Assembly: GCF_004346165.1 (NCBI RefSeq)
Contig: NZ_SLZZ01000029.1
Location: 1 to 38,135, forward strand
Length of the DNA stretch: 38,135 bases
Origin: Muricomes intestini
Lineage (GTDB): Bacteria; Bacillota; Clostridia; Lachnospirales; Lachnospiraceae
Direction: 5' to 3'
The notes under the pieces are model-generated. The model made no database searches, had not been told where the DNA came from, and was given only the letters and a program-made list of their open reading frames with translations. Shown here piece by piece: positions 23,931 through 32,211 of this stretch (position 1 is its first letter; each line of letters opens with the position of its first letter). A program made the translations under genes and the position numbers.

Positions 23931-24859
23931 CACCTCCGATACTCAATTGGTTTTGTCAGTTTAAGCACGCAGGCCGTAGAGATAAAAATCAGGGCGGCGC
24001 TGATGGCCAGAATGATCTGACCCAGCGGCGTGTGCATCAGCGTGTCGTACCAGCTTTTATTGAGGAGATACATCAGCGGAATGTTGCCGATGACGAAAAT
24101 GACCATGATGATAAATTCCTTGCGGGGTTCAAAGACAAAATATTCCAGCTCGCCGTTGACGATCCGCATATCACTGAGCTTGCCGACAATAGGAGTCAGG
24201 GTAACTTTCAGGCTGCGGTCGTGCTGGCAGTCGCACAGGGCATCGCACCATTCCCGAAACACCTCGTTGTCGATTTTGGTGCGTAGAACCTTGATGGCTT
24301 CCAGCACATCGGGATCGATGAACTTCACCCGCAGGACAAAATCCTTGAACACCTGATGCACCGGCGGGTTCAGATAATTCATGTTTTCCTCCACAGCCGT
24401 GAGAATATTTTCGCTTCTCAGGTAGGCTGTGGTGACAATAGATAGAGCCGTTTCCAGCTCAGCGGCAATGTCTTTTTTGAAATGGCTGGCGGTGAGCTGC
24501 ACATACCAAAAGGGCAGCATCATAAAGCCTGCCGCCATAACCGGAGCCAGAAAGAAATTGCCCAGCACAATGGCGATAGCGGCACCAATGGCAAACAACA
24601 GCAGAGAGCAGGCGCAAACCAAAGAAAAGTGATTACTCCTGCCGGTCATGGCCAGCACCTCCTGTGCCATCTGGATCTGCCGTTTCAAAAACCCCGGCTT
24701 TTGGCGGCGCTGTGCCGCCTTGATTTCATCCCTGATGGATTTCTTTTCTCTGGTGAGAAAGGAAAACAGCCCATCGGTGAATTCCATTGGGTTTAGGCCA
24801 AGTAAAAGAAAAAAGCCTGTAATCATACCGATACAGGCCAAAAGTTGAATGGTTGTCAT
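23930..24859 (-). CDS. tadB: TadB-like pilus platform protein
   Basis: The 309-residue protein has two central helices (about 80-125), two C-terminal helices (about 248-300) and a cytosolic T2SS-F-like domain with AAELETALSIVTTAYLRSENI, the pattern of TadB/GspF halves. It overlaps tadA by four bases. It is predicted to sit with TadC in the membrane as the base of the pilus machine. Confidence 0.88.
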   Translation of the reverse strand: MTTIQLLACIGMITGFFLLLGLNPMEFTDGLFSFLTREKKSIRDEIKAAQRRQKPGFLKRQIQMAQEVLAMTGRSNHFSLVCACSLLLFAIGAAIAIVLGNFFLAPVMAAGFMMLPFWYVQLTASHFKKDIAAELETALSIVTTAYLRSENILTAVEENMNYLNPPVHQVFKDFVLRVKFIDPDVLEAIKVLRTKIDNEVFREWCDALCDCQHDRSLKVTLTPIVGKLSDMRIVNGELEYFVFEPRKEFIIMVIFVIGNIPLMYLLNKSWYDTLMHTPLGQIILAISAALIFISTACVLKLTKPIEYRR

Positions 24860-26208
24860 ACGGCTATTTGCCCTCCTTTCTTCAGACGATTGATGCGCTC
24901 CTGCGGCATTCCGTTTTCCAGCAGCCGTTTACACAGGCTGTCGGAGATGGGATTGACAGCTACATGATGTCCGGTGATAAAAAACTGGTTGTCCTCATAA
25001 CGGTTTTCAGTAATCTCATACCGGAACAGGGTACGGTAATTCCGGCTGTTGTCCGGCAGGATTTCGCACTCCATGATTTCCATGAGCCGCCTTTGTTTGT
25101 TTTCCAGCTGCTTGCAGAACACCACAATGGGATAGGCCTCGGTCACATAGCCCATCAGGGTTTCGTCCGACATATCCACCGCTCGCTTGCACAGGGAAAC
25201 CATGCGGCGGTAGGTGGATTCACAGGAGTTGGAGTGGATGGTGGTGACCACCGCCACACCGGTTCGGGCTACCTCCTGTGCGGCGTTGGCCTCCTCACCA
25301 CGCATCTCGCCGACCACAACAATATCCGCATTAAAGCGCAGGGAGATGTCCACAAGGTCGATCTGCTCGATGCGGTACAGCTCGTTCTCACTGTTGCGGG
25401 TGAGGGTATGAACCACGGAGTTGGTAACCCTGCCGTCCTTTTCCCGGATGAGTGAAAGCTCCCGGCTGCCGTTTTCAATGGTAAAGATGCGCTTGTTGTC
25501 AGGGATGGTGGTGAGCAGCCACCCAGCTACCGTGGTTTTACCGCTGCTGGTGGCTCCCGCAATGCACACCGAAATACCATAGCGGATGAACTCCGAGAGC
25601 ATATCCAGCATTTGGGCGGTAGCCGTGCCGCCGTTTATGAAATCTTCCTTTTCCATGTGGTTGGGATTGACGATACGAATGGAGGCGGCAGCGCCGATAT
25701 TGGCATCCACAATGGGGCTTTTCATGACGGCAATCCGAATATTTTCCGCAAGGGTACCTACCACCAGCGGGGACTGGTCATCCAGAATCGTGCCGGACAC
25801 ATGAAGCATCCGGCGCAGCACATTAATGCAGTGTTCGGGGCTGTCAAAGTGTTCTGTGAGCTTTTCGCAGCGCCCACCGGCATACTGGATTTCAATATCC
25901 CGCCAACTGTTGATGTCGATTTCTTCGATACCGTCTGCAAAGATGTATTTGGTGAGAAAGGAATACTCGGCCATTTCCGTATACAGGGCATCCACCAATT
26001 GCTGTGGTGTCATACCTTTGACCGCCACACGGCTGTCTTGTACAAACTTGGCGATATACCGCTTAATATTGGTCTTGGCTTCGGCAGCATTGCCGTCCGA
26101 CAACAGCTCACTGTGCTGACCAGCGATATATTCCTGCACCTGCTGCAGCACACTGTGGAAATCCCCGGTTTCCTGCTCCGGAGTAAAAAACAGATTATGC
26201 CTGCTCAT
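24856..26208 (-). CDS. tadA: TadA/CpaF-type secretion ATPase
   Basis: The 450-residue protein carries an N-terminal helical domain, Walker A GATSSGKTT near residue 218, Walker B region ADIVVVGEMRGEEA near 300, and HSNS/His box elements, as in CpaF/TadA and VirB11-like ATPases. It provides energy for Flp pilus extension, and in TadA systems also for retraction. Because the element lacks another VirB11, this ATPase could serve the pilus alone or both machines. It overlaps tadZ and tadB by four bases each. Confidence 0.93.
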   Translation of the reverse strand: MSRHNLFFTPEQETGDFHSVLQQVQEYIAGQHSELLSDGNAAEAKTNIKRYIAKFVQDSRVAVKGMTPQQLVDALYTEMAEYSFLTKYIFADGIEEIDINSWRDIEIQYAGGRCEKLTEHFDSPEHCINVLRRMLHVSGTILDDQSPLVVGTLAENIRIAVMKSPIVDANIGAAASIRIVNPNHMEKEDFINGGTATAQMLDMLSEFIRYGISVCIAGATSSGKTTVAGWLLTTIPDNKRIFTIENGSRELSLIREKDGRVTNSVVHTLTRNSENELYRIEQIDLVDISLRFNADIVVVGEMRGEEANAAQEVARTGVAVVTTIHSNSCESTYRRMVSLCKRAVDMSDETLMGYVTEAYPIVVFCKQLENKQRRLMEIMECEILPDNSRNYRTLFRYEITENRYEDNQFFITGHHVAVNPISDSLCKRLLENGMPQERINRLKKGGQIAV

Positions 26209-27017
26209 ACGCCGAACACCTCCTTCGAGATTTTCTGTATCTCTTTTCGGAAGCCCCGGCTGTCTTTCAGAGACAAATCGGCGAACAGGTTTCCGGCCAG
26301 CACCTGAGCCTCCAGCTCCGGGGAATGAGGAAGAGTAAACACAGCTTTGCCCAGCACCTGCTCCATGTTCTGGCTGGCTTCGTTGGACTTCACATTGCTG
26401 ACCGCCTTATACAGCTTGTCAGAGTCAAACCCTGCCATCCGCAGATATTCCTGCTGGCTGGACAGGTAGCTCACCGATTTCAGGTCACAGTTTATGAGCC
26501 GCAGCACCGCATCGGCTTCCAGAATGGCAATGGTGGACAGCTCATCAAAAAAGATGGAGCTGCCGCAGTCGATGATGATATGACTGTCCATATCATGCAG
26601 CACGCTCATCAGCTCCCGGAGCAGCTTTTCGTTCACAGGAGGATAGCAGTTTTCGTTTTCTCCCTTTTGCAGGCCGATGACCGCCAGATGGCTCATCCGC
26701 TTATGGGTGTTGCAGTTGTTTTTTATCAGCGATTCAGTGATGGAATTGGCAGCCAGAATGCTGCGGAGGGAATGATCACCCTCCAGCTCACCAGACGGAC
26801 AGATGCAGGGAAGCATGGGCGTGGTACAGTCGCACAAAAGCAGCACCACGTTCTTTTTTCTGTCTGCCAGATATTTGGCCAGCTTCACCGCCACCGTGGT
26901 TTTGCCGCAGCCGGGGCTGCCCCAAACCGCCAGAACCTGTGCGCCGATTTCCTGCAGCACATCCTGTTCCGGCTCGTCTTTACGGCTGAACAGGCCGCCT
27001 TTTTTGAAGTTCAGCAT
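26205..27017 (-). CDS. tadZ: TadZ/CpaE-like ParA-family protein
   Basis: The 270-residue protein has Walker A WGSPGCGKTT near residues 33-42 and a HIIIDCGSSIFFDEL segment in place of the usual Walker B DLPP. TadZ proteins position Tad machines in the cell. Its ATG abuts the cpaB stop (TAAATG) and its stop overlaps the tadA start. The unusual N-terminus lacks the receiver-like domain of many CpaE proteins. Confidence 0.82.
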   Translation of the reverse strand: MLNFKKGGLFSRKDEPEQDVLQEIGAQVLAVWGSPGCGKTTVAVKLAKYLADRKKNVVLLLCDCTTPMLPCICPSGELEGDHSLRSILAANSITESLIKNNCNTHKRMSHLAVIGLQKGENENCYPPVNEKLLRELMSVLHDMDSHIIIDCGSSIFFDELSTIAILEADAVLRLINCDLKSVSYLSSQQEYLRMAGFDSDKLYKAVSNVKSNEASQNMEQVLGKAVFTLPHSPELEAQVLAGNLFADLSLKDSRGFRKEIQKISKEVFGV

Positions 27018-27836
27018 TTACTCAGCCCCGCTTTCTGCCGGTGCATTCGCAGGGGATTCCAGCTGGCTTTGATCCTCGCTTTCCTGAGATTCCGTTTCCT
27101 CTGGGTACAGCTGGGAAAGCACCGAGTCCTGAGCCTCGGTAAACTTTGCCGCATTTTCCTTGCTGCCACGGTAAACGAGAGACACATGAAGGGTACCGTC
27201 CGCTTCCAGCTCGGCAAGGATTTTGCTCTGCTCTGGCGTGACCAGCAGCGTAACGGTGGCAGGCAGCTCCTTTTCATCCTCAGCTTCGGCTTCTTTCTGT
27301 TTACCTGTATTGGCATCGTAACCGCTGCCTGCAGTGACGGCGATGACCTCCACATACTGCAGCTCCGGCGGAATTACCGTCATGCCCTGTTTTTTGTAAT
27401 CTGGCGCAACGATAGACACGATATCCCCGGATATCAGCTTGCCGGACAGCCCTGCGGCGAAGCTCTTAACCGATACGGAGATGGCCTGTTTTTCTCCGGT
27501 CAGATTGTAGAGATAGGTATTTTCTGCAGCAGGGGCATCGGCGATTTTGGAGGCGATGATGTAATCTCCCGGCGCTAAGTCGGCGGAGGCGAATTTACCG
27601 ATGACGGTATCCGTATGCCTTACCACATCCTCTGGCAGATTATAGCCGCCCACCTCCACAGTCTGCACCATGTCCTTGGTGATGGTCTCTCCGATTTTGA
27701 TGGGCTTGGTCACCCGCACGATTTCAGTTTTCCGGCTGATGCTTTGATTAAATAGCGGTGTGATCGCAAAGCAGATCAGAAGCGACAGCACGATGCAAAT
27801 TACACCGATGACCGTTCTGTTCTTGAAAAAGCTCAT
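27018..27836 (-). CDS. cpaB: CpaB/RcpC-like SAF-domain pilus assembly protein
   Basis: The 272-residue protein has one N-terminal membrane helix (7-28), a SAF domain (about 38-110, VTKPIKIGETITKDMV and DLAPGDYIIASKI) and an RcpC-type region (about 115-225), then an acidic Glu/Ser/Gln-rich tail. In Gram-negative bacteria CpaB works with the outer membrane secretin; here, without an outer membrane, it probably acts in the wall zone. AAAGGAGG precedes the ATG. Confidence 0.88.
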   Translation of the reverse strand: MSFFKNRTVIGVICIVLSLLICFAITPLFNQSISRKTEIVRVTKPIKIGETITKDMVQTVEVGGYNLPEDVVRHTDTVIGKFASADLAPGDYIIASKIADAPAAENTYLYNLTGEKQAISVSVKSFAAGLSGKLISGDIVSIVAPDYKKQGMTVIPPELQYVEVIAVTAGSGYDANTGKQKEAEAEDEKELPATVTLLVTPEQSKILAELEADGTLHVSLVYRGSKENAAKFTEAQDSVLSQLYPEETESQESEDQSQLESPANAPAESGAE

Positions 27837-27869
27837 AGCTTAAGTCCTCCTTTGATTGATTAAAGATGA

Positions 27870-27995
27870 TTACTGCGCAGCATATTTTCTGATCTTATAT
27901 CTACGGATAACGTGTGGAACGCCGACAGCAACAGCAGTAAGCGACAGTACCACACACAGCAGTTTTACAATTGTTCTTTTATTTGATTTCTTCAT
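27870..27995 (-). CDS. 41-residue single-helix membrane protein
   Basis: From ATG 27995 the peptide MKKSNKRTIVKLLCVVLSLT has a basic start, one hydrophobic helix and a basic end (RRYKIRKYAAQ). GAAAGG lies nine bases upstream; ATG 28004 is an alternative. It sits between the prepilin peptidase and cpaB genes within the module. Its size suggests a small assembly factor. Function unknown. Confidence 0.6.
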   Translation of the reverse strand: MKKSNKRTIVKLLCVVLSLTAVAVGVPHVIRRYKIRKYAAQ

Positions 27996-28008
27996 ATCAT
28001 CCATCCTT

Positions 28009-28431
28009 TCACGAAATGAAATAGGCGAGCAGACAGCCCGCCGATAAAAAAGGAGCAAGGGGGAAGGCTTTCTTTGCCTCCCGCCTTTGCACCCTGCAAA
28101 CAATCCGGTATATAGCTACATAGATGAGCAGCAGGCTGAGTCCGGCCATCGCCGCAAGTAGTCCTTTCGGCAGCCCCAGCACCAAGCCGCAGGCTGCCAC
28201 CAGTTTGATATCGCCGCCGCCCATGCCGCCAAAAAAGACAGCGGCCAACAGGAACGGCAGGGCGATCAGGATTCCCAGCAGCTTGACCGGCGTAAATCCG
28301 ATTACGGAAATGCCTGCGATTCCAAGGCAGAGCCAGTTTGGAACCATGCGTTTTGTCAAGTCCGTTACCGATGCCGCACACAGCAGGGCAATAAAAAAGA
28401 CCGCCTGCACAGCGGCCAGCTTATCCGGCAT
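28009..28431 (-). CDS. tadV: Prepilin peptidase (TadV/A24 family)
   Basis: The 140-residue membrane protein has the two catalytic aspartates of A24 peptidases: Asp24 in SVTDLTKRMVPN and Asp74 in MGGGDIKL (the GxGD motif). It has four to five helices and no methylase domain, as in TadV/CpaA. It should process the Flp-like pilin upstream and the two minor pilins downstream. It overlaps the pilin gene by 11 bases. Confidence 0.93.
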   Translation of the reverse strand: MPDKLAAVQAVFFIALLCAASVTDLTKRMVPNWLCLGIAGISVIGFTPVKLLGILIALPFLLAAVFFGGMGGGDIKLVAACGLVLGLPKGLLAAMAGLSLLLIYVAIYRIVCRVQRREAKKAFPLAPFLSAGCLLAYFIS

Positions 28432-28651
28432 AGTTGAACATATCCTTAATGCGCTGTACGAGAGTTGGCAGCACGGTTTTGTCGAAGAGCATATACAATC
28501 CGGCCAGCACCAAAGCCCCGATGACCACGGCCATCAAAATCTTTATTGCGGTATCCACGAAGCCCTCAGCGTGGTTGTTAGTGAGCGCCATTTTTGCCTT
28601 AATTGCCAGCATATTGGCCTTATGAGTTACCTTGTTCATGATTCTTTTCAT
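28421..28651 (-). CDS. Flp-like major pilin (DUF6133-like)
   Basis: The 76-residue protein has a long basic leader, a processing-type Gly30 (AEG, then FVDTAIKILMAVV) and a single hydrophobic helix to about residue 57, ending FNYAG. This is Flp pilin size and layout. It lacks the usual Glu at +5; an Asp at +3 may stand in. GGAGG precedes the ATG. It is the first gene of the Tad module, directly before its peptidase, as expected for the major pilin. Confidence 0.8.
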   Translation of the reverse strand: MKRIMNKVTHKANMLAIKAKMALTNNHAEGFVDTAIKILMAVVIGALVLAGLYMLFDKTVLPTLVQRIKDMFNYAG

Positions 28652-28684
28652 GGTGTTTTACCTCCAAATTTTTTATTGAATTGC

Positions 28685-29026
28685 TTACATACCGCCCATT
28701 TGCATGGGCGGCTGGGACTGCTCCGGTGCGGCCTCCTGCGGCTGCGCCGGGGCTTGGTTCATGGCTACAGTCTGCTGGTAGCTGTCCAGCACGGCCTTGT
28801 GCAGCTGCTCCCGGAACTCTTTAGTCACCGGGAAGCAGACCTCCTTATAGCCGTTTTCCGTCTTACGGCTGGGCATGGAGACAAACAGGCCATCACGGCC
28901 TCCCTCCACCACCTTGATGCCCTGGATACCGAGGCAGCCGTCCACTGTCACCGAAGCGTAAGCACGGATACCGCCGCTGGCTCCGGGTGGGTACATGGAA
29001 TTGATTTTTACTTCTACATCAGGCAT
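28685..29026 (-). CDS. spoVG: SpoVG-family protein with Met-rich tail
   Basis: Residues 1-85 match SpoVG: IRAYASVTVDGCLGIQGIKV and DGLFVSMPSRKTENGYKEV are family hallmarks. SpoVG is a small nucleic-acid-binding regulator of sporulation, division and virulence genes, and ICE and phage copies are common. The C-terminal 30 residues are Gln/Pro-rich and end PPMQMGGM. The start at 29026 has AAAGGAG; the longer frame overlaps the YodL-like gene and is rejected. It lies between the accessory block and the pilus genes and may control the switch between them. Confidence 0.9.
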   Translation of the reverse strand: MPDVEVKINSMYPPGASGGIRAYASVTVDGCLGIQGIKVVEGGRDGLFVSMPSRKTENGYKEVCFPVTKEFREQLHKAVLDSYQQTVAMNQAPAQPQEAAPEQSQPPMQMGGM

Positions 29027-29064
29027 GATTTCTTTCTCCTTTCGCCTTTTGGCAATAAAAAAAA

Positions 29065-29081
29065 CAGCCCCTTTAGAGCTG
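29065..29081 (-). terminator. Terminator overlapping the 3' end of the YodL-like gene
   Basis: CAGCTC and GGGCTG pair (one G-T), followed by eight T on the minus strand. The hairpin includes the final codons and stop of the upstream gene. Confidence 0.75.
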
Positions 29082-29621
29082 CATGGTTTGGTTCTGCGCC
29101 GGTGGTGTGAACCCGATTTCCTGAAAACCGAAGCGGTCACAATAGAAGAAGCTGCTGCCGTTTTCATCGTACAGCTCCAGCACATCCGACATGGACAGGG
29201 AATGCCCTGCATAGCCGGGAGGATGGTCTACATTGAATTTGGTGTACAGCGCCTCCAGATTGTTGGTTTCCACCTCGCCGTCATAGATCGTCTGGTAATC
29301 GGACATCTGCGGTTCTCCGAATTCCTTGCAAAAATCCGCAAGGCTGATGAAGCGCATCCGAAGATCCGATTCGGGCGTTAACTGCCACACACGGCAGCTT
29401 TTCAGCAGAGTGAGTTCTTGATTATCCCGCTGACCGTTGACAAGGCGGTCATACACACCGTCTGTCCATTTCACCTCGCCGATGTCTTTTTGGCGGCTGA
29501 GAAAGGCGTTCAGTTCCTCCGACTTAAACAGAGGATCGACCACTGCCTTGCCGCCGCTGACATAACCGGCAGGGTTGCCGTAGTACAGGATGATGTCTTT
29601 TTCCATCCGGATATTTCGCAT
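29073..29621 (-). CDS. YodL-like domain protein
   Basis: The 182-residue protein has, near residues 125-172, LYTKFNVDHPPGYAGHSLSM, then SDVLELYDENG and FFYCDRFGFQEI, the pattern of the YodL-like domain found in large ICE/phage proteins. The N-terminal 110 residues are soluble and unrecognised. It ends NQTMQL. AAAGGAGG precedes the ATG. YodL-like domains often occur in proteins thought to accompany mobile DNA into new cells; function unknown. Confidence 0.75.
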   Translation of the reverse strand: MRNIRMEKDIILYYGNPAGYVSGGKAVVDPLFKSEELNAFLSRQKDIGEVKWTDGVYDRLVNGQRDNQELTLLKSCRVWQLTPESDLRMRFISLADFCKEFGEPQMSDYQTIYDGEVETNNLEALYTKFNVDHPPGYAGHSLSMSDVLELYDENGSSFFYCDRFGFQEIGFTPPAQNQTMQL

Positions 29622-29634
29622 GAGGGTACCTCCT

Positions 29635-30192
29635 TTATGTCATAGTCAGGCCTCCGTTCTGCGGATTCTGGAGAGCTTCCATTTCCTCACCGGAGGGATG
29701 CAGGAGTCTGCCATTTTCCATTTCCAGCACACAAAAGTCATCCCGGTCGCAGAGCATGATGCGGTGCTGGTAGGGCTTTTGCATCTCCACATAATCAAGC
29801 GCCTCCTGCTCGGTACAGAGCCATACGCCGGAGGCATAGCAGCCATCGGGCAGAAAGCTGTAGCCGCTGTATTTCGGCTCGTGATTCTTCAAATCCAGCG
29901 CCCCCACCGGCCTGATTTGGGAAAGCTGCAGCTTGGCACTGTCCAGCAAAATCTCCGGCTTGAGAATACCGATAACCTCACTGCGGGTTTTCAAGGCAAA
30001 CTCCCCGGTGCGCAGGGACACCAAAAAGACAGCGGAGCCGCTTGGATTGGCACCGGCTCCGTTTCCGCAGAGGCAGAAGTACAGTTGCATATCAGGACTA
30101 TCCTGACCGATTACGACAACCTTTCCCTGAATACCGCAGCCCAAGCCGGTTGTCGAACAGTCTTTTTCCGTGTAGAGAGTATTTCGTTCCAT
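29635..30192 (-). CDS. Hypothetical accessory protein with Met-type tail
   Basis: The 185-residue protein has no membrane helix or known motif. It carries several Cys residues (CSTTGLGCG, CLCGNG) and a C-terminal alpha/beta region (SGVWLCTEQEALDYVEMQKP, HRIMLCDRDDFCVLEMENG). It ends GGLTMT, related to the tails of neighbouring proteins. GGAGGG precedes the ATG. It lies between the AbrB-like and YodL-like genes. Function not assigned. Confidence 0.7.
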   Translation of the reverse strand: MERNTLYTEKDCSTTGLGCGIQGKVVVIGQDSPDMQLYFCLCGNGAGANPSGSAVFLVSLRTGEFALKTRSEVIGILKPEILLDSAKLQLSQIRPVGALDLKNHEPKYSGYSFLPDGCYASGVWLCTEQEALDYVEMQKPYQHRIMLCDRDDFCVLEMENGRLLHPSGEEMEALQNPQNGGLTMT

Positions 30193-30195
30193 CCG

Positions 30196-30480
30196 TCAGC
30201 CCTCCTTTTTCTGCTGCAGCAGGGCGGTCAGGTCGGAAATGAGGGAGAGCCTTGTATCGTCCGGCATAGTCTTGAAGGCTGCACGGACATAGGCCTCCAC
30301 CGCCTCTGTGGACTGATCACCGATTTCGATGATATCCACCTTTTGCACACTGACTGTGCCGTTTGACAAGCCGAGGCGCACAATATCGCCGTAATCCATA
30401 CCGCTGGCAGTGCGCAGCTCCTTGGGAATCAGCACCCGACCTTTGCTGTCCATCAGCTTGTACATGGGTTTCTTATTCAT
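30196..30480 (-). CDS. AbrB/SpoVT-like DNA-binding protein
   Basis: The product from ATG 30480 (94 residues) begins MNKKPMYKLMDSKGRVLIPK and continues ELRTASGMDYGDIVRLGLS, a classic AbrB/MazE swapped-hairpin domain at residues 5-50. The C-terminal half is helical and acidic, perhaps for multimerisation. GGGAGG precedes the start, which overlaps the end of another AbrB-like gene by eight bases. It is a likely transcriptional regulator of the element. Confidence 0.85.
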   Translation of the reverse strand: MNKKPMYKLMDSKGRVLIPKELRTASGMDYGDIVRLGLSNGTVSVQKVDIIEIGDQSTEAVEAYVRAAFKTMPDDTRLSLISDLTALLQQKKEG

Positions 30481-30901
30481 CCTCCACACCTCCCTCCAGC
30501 ACACAGCGGATGGTATCGTGGCTCACGCCGAGGCTGTCGAACAGCTCCATGAGCTGGGGCGGCAGCTGCTTTAAGGGATCGGCGCTGCCGATGATGATGA
30601 CACCGTCCTCGCAGCGAATGTCCAAATCGTCATCCAGCGGAATGCCCGCCGCCGCCAAAAGCGCATGAGGCACCGACAGCTCTGCGGATTCCGGTGCTTC
30701 CACCGGTTCACTCACGTTGTCGATACCGTCCTTTGTGAGAAAAAACTCGCCGTAGCTGTTGATCTGCTTTACCGGGTGATGGGACAAATACGCCAGATGC
30801 ACGGTATCTCCGGCAGTGACGCACATGGTTTCCAAAACACCGGGCGGCAGGATGATGCTGCCGTTATCGGCAATCTGGCCTTTCGTTTCAATGATTTTCA
30901 T
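30473..30901 (-). CDS. AbrB-like protein with two possible swapped-hairpin domains
   Basis: The 142-residue protein has an AbrB-like N-terminus (GQIADNGSIILPPGVLETMC, then VTAGDTVHLAY, residues about 8-38) and a second similar segment (LSVPHALLAAAGIPLDDDLD, then IRCEDGVIII, residues about 75-105). A single chain could thus form the AbrB fold without dimer exchange. AAAAGGAGG precedes the ATG. It is coupled to the second AbrB-like gene downstream; the two may act together or antagonistically. Confidence 0.72.
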   Translation of the reverse strand: MKIIETKGQIADNGSIILPPGVLETMCVTAGDTVHLAYLSHHPVKQINSYGEFFLTKDGIDNVSEPVEAPESAELSVPHALLAAAGIPLDDDLDIRCEDGVIIIGSADPLKQLPPQLMELFDSLGVSHDTIRCVLEGGVEDE

Positions 30902-30916
30902 GGCATAAGCCTCCTT

Positions 30917-31306
30917 TTACATCCCCATCTGAGGGGCGTTAATTTGTTGTTCTTCTGCCGATTTCAGCTCCGACACAAAGGTGCGAAGCTCATCCCCGGC
31001 CAGAGAGATGTTGGCGATCTCCATTTCTTTGAGGAAATAGGCAGCCTGCTTGTACTCGTCAGCCAGCTGCTGCATTCCCTTGGCGTTGTGGTAGCCGCTG
31101 CTGATGCGGGTATATCCCTTGAAAATGCAGTCATAGCTGCCAGTTTCCCTGTTTTGCTGCACGGTCAGATATAAACCTGCATTGGTTTGAGCGCTGCAAT
31201 CCAAATATAGGTCATCGTGAACATTGCCCACCACAAACTGATATCTGCCGCCGCTTTCATCTTCAATCAGGGCTTTTGCCCAGCGGATTTTTTCAAGTCC
31301 AGTCAT
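30917..31306 (-). CDS. Hypothetical accessory protein with Met-type tail
   Basis: The 129-residue protein starts MTGLEKIRWAKALIED and is a soluble alpha/beta sequence with a Tyr-rich middle and helical end; it finishes EEQQINAPQMGM. It overlaps the methylase stop by four bases, so the two are coupled. I do not recognise a family. The tail resembles those of SpoVG and the DUF4406-like protein of this element. Confidence 0.7.
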   Translation of the reverse strand: MTGLEKIRWAKALIEDESGGRYQFVVGNVHDDLYLDCSAQTNAGLYLTVQQNRETGSYDCIFKGYTRISSGYHNAKGMQQLADEYKQAAYFLKEMEIANISLAGDELRTFVSELKSAEEQQINAPQMGM

Positions 31307-32211
31307 TCTTCGTATTCACCTCCAAAATCAAATAGATTTAATTGGAACGTATCCTTTTCCCGCTCATTGGGATCATAGTTGGTAATGATGACCTCCGGGT
31401 ACTCACAGCCGCCCTCATACCGCTGCGCCAGATTGCTCAGGCGGGTGACCGGTGTGATGATGTACTCCTGATACAGCTCCCGGATAAATTCACAGTCGTT
31501 GTAGCTGACCATCCATTTGCCCTTGCTGCCTGCCAGTGCATCCCGAAGTCGCTGGTGGTCGGTTTTCAGAAACTCCACCGCATAGTGACCCTCGGTCATG
31601 TAATACGGCGGATCGCAATAAAAAAAGGCATCATCCCGGTCGTACTGCCGGATCAATGCCTCAAAGTCCTTATTTTCCACCACGGTGTCTGCAAGCCGCT
31701 TTGATGCCTCCCATATCACAGCGAACACCTTGCGGATGTCAAAGGGCTGGCAGCCGTAAGAGGTACATCCGCTGCCATAGCTATAACGGATGAGCTTGAA
31801 AAAGGCCGCCGCTCGCCACACATCGCTTGGCTCTTCCTGCTCCAACATAATTGCTCTCAGTTCCTCAAACTCAGGCGGCGGGAGGTTCTGCTGCGCCAGC
31901 TCCAATTCTTCCTGTAGATATTTATTATCAAATTCATCCTTTTCAAAGAAGCGGCGCAGGACACTGAATTCATGCCGGGAGTTGAGGGGCAGGAAGCCCA
32001 GCTCCTTGAGGAACGCCAGCGTTCTGTTTTTTACGCAGTAGAACAGGTTGGTGAGGTTTCCGTTGAAATCGTTGTAGACCTCCATACCCTTGCAGTCCGG
32101 CGGCCTGCCGAACAAAACCCAACCCCCGCCGCCAAAGACTTCGATGTATCTGCCGAAGTCCTTGGGGAAGAGCCGGTAAATGATATTGCGGAGGGCTTTC
32201 TTGCCGCCCAC
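31303..32211 (-). CDS. dam: Dam-type DNA adenine N6-methyltransferase, unusual start
   Basis: The 302-residue enzyme has SAM motif EVFGGGGWVLF and catalytic motif CDPPYYMTEGHY of the D12 class. It may protect element DNA from restriction on entry. The start is odd: the only in-frame start-type codon after the upstream TGA is GTG at 32211, yet coding similarity to Dam N-termini extends to FISWVGGKKAL. The perfect GGGAGG site instead faces ATG GAA TAT CAA TAG in another frame and an in-frame ATC at 32230-32232. A one-base insertion, or an ATC start, would explain this. Confidence 0.85.
   Translation of the reverse strand: MGGKKALRNIIYRLFPKDFGRYIEVFGGGGWVLFGRPPDCKGMEVYNDFNGNLTNLFYCVKNRTLAFLKELGFLPLNSRHEFSVLRRFFEKDEFDNKYLQEELELAQQNLPPPEFEELRAIMLEQEEPSDVWRAAAFFKLIRYSYGSGCTSYGCQPFDIRKVFAVIWEASKRLADTVVENKDFEALIRQYDRDDAFFYCDPPYYMTEGHYAVEFLKTDHQRLRDALAGSKGKWMVSYNDCEFIRELYQEYIITPVTRLSNLAQRYEGGCEYPEVIITNYDPNEREKDTFQLNLFDFGGEYEE

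Noticed and set aside
26325-27578. 417-codon open frame on the plus strand
   Set aside because: It lies opposite tadZ and cpaB, which have Walker and SAF motifs and coupled starts; no ribosome binding site or motif supports it.
28124-29110. 328-codon open frame on the plus strand
   Set aside because: It is antisense to the prepilin peptidase, Flp-like pilin and SpoVG genes.
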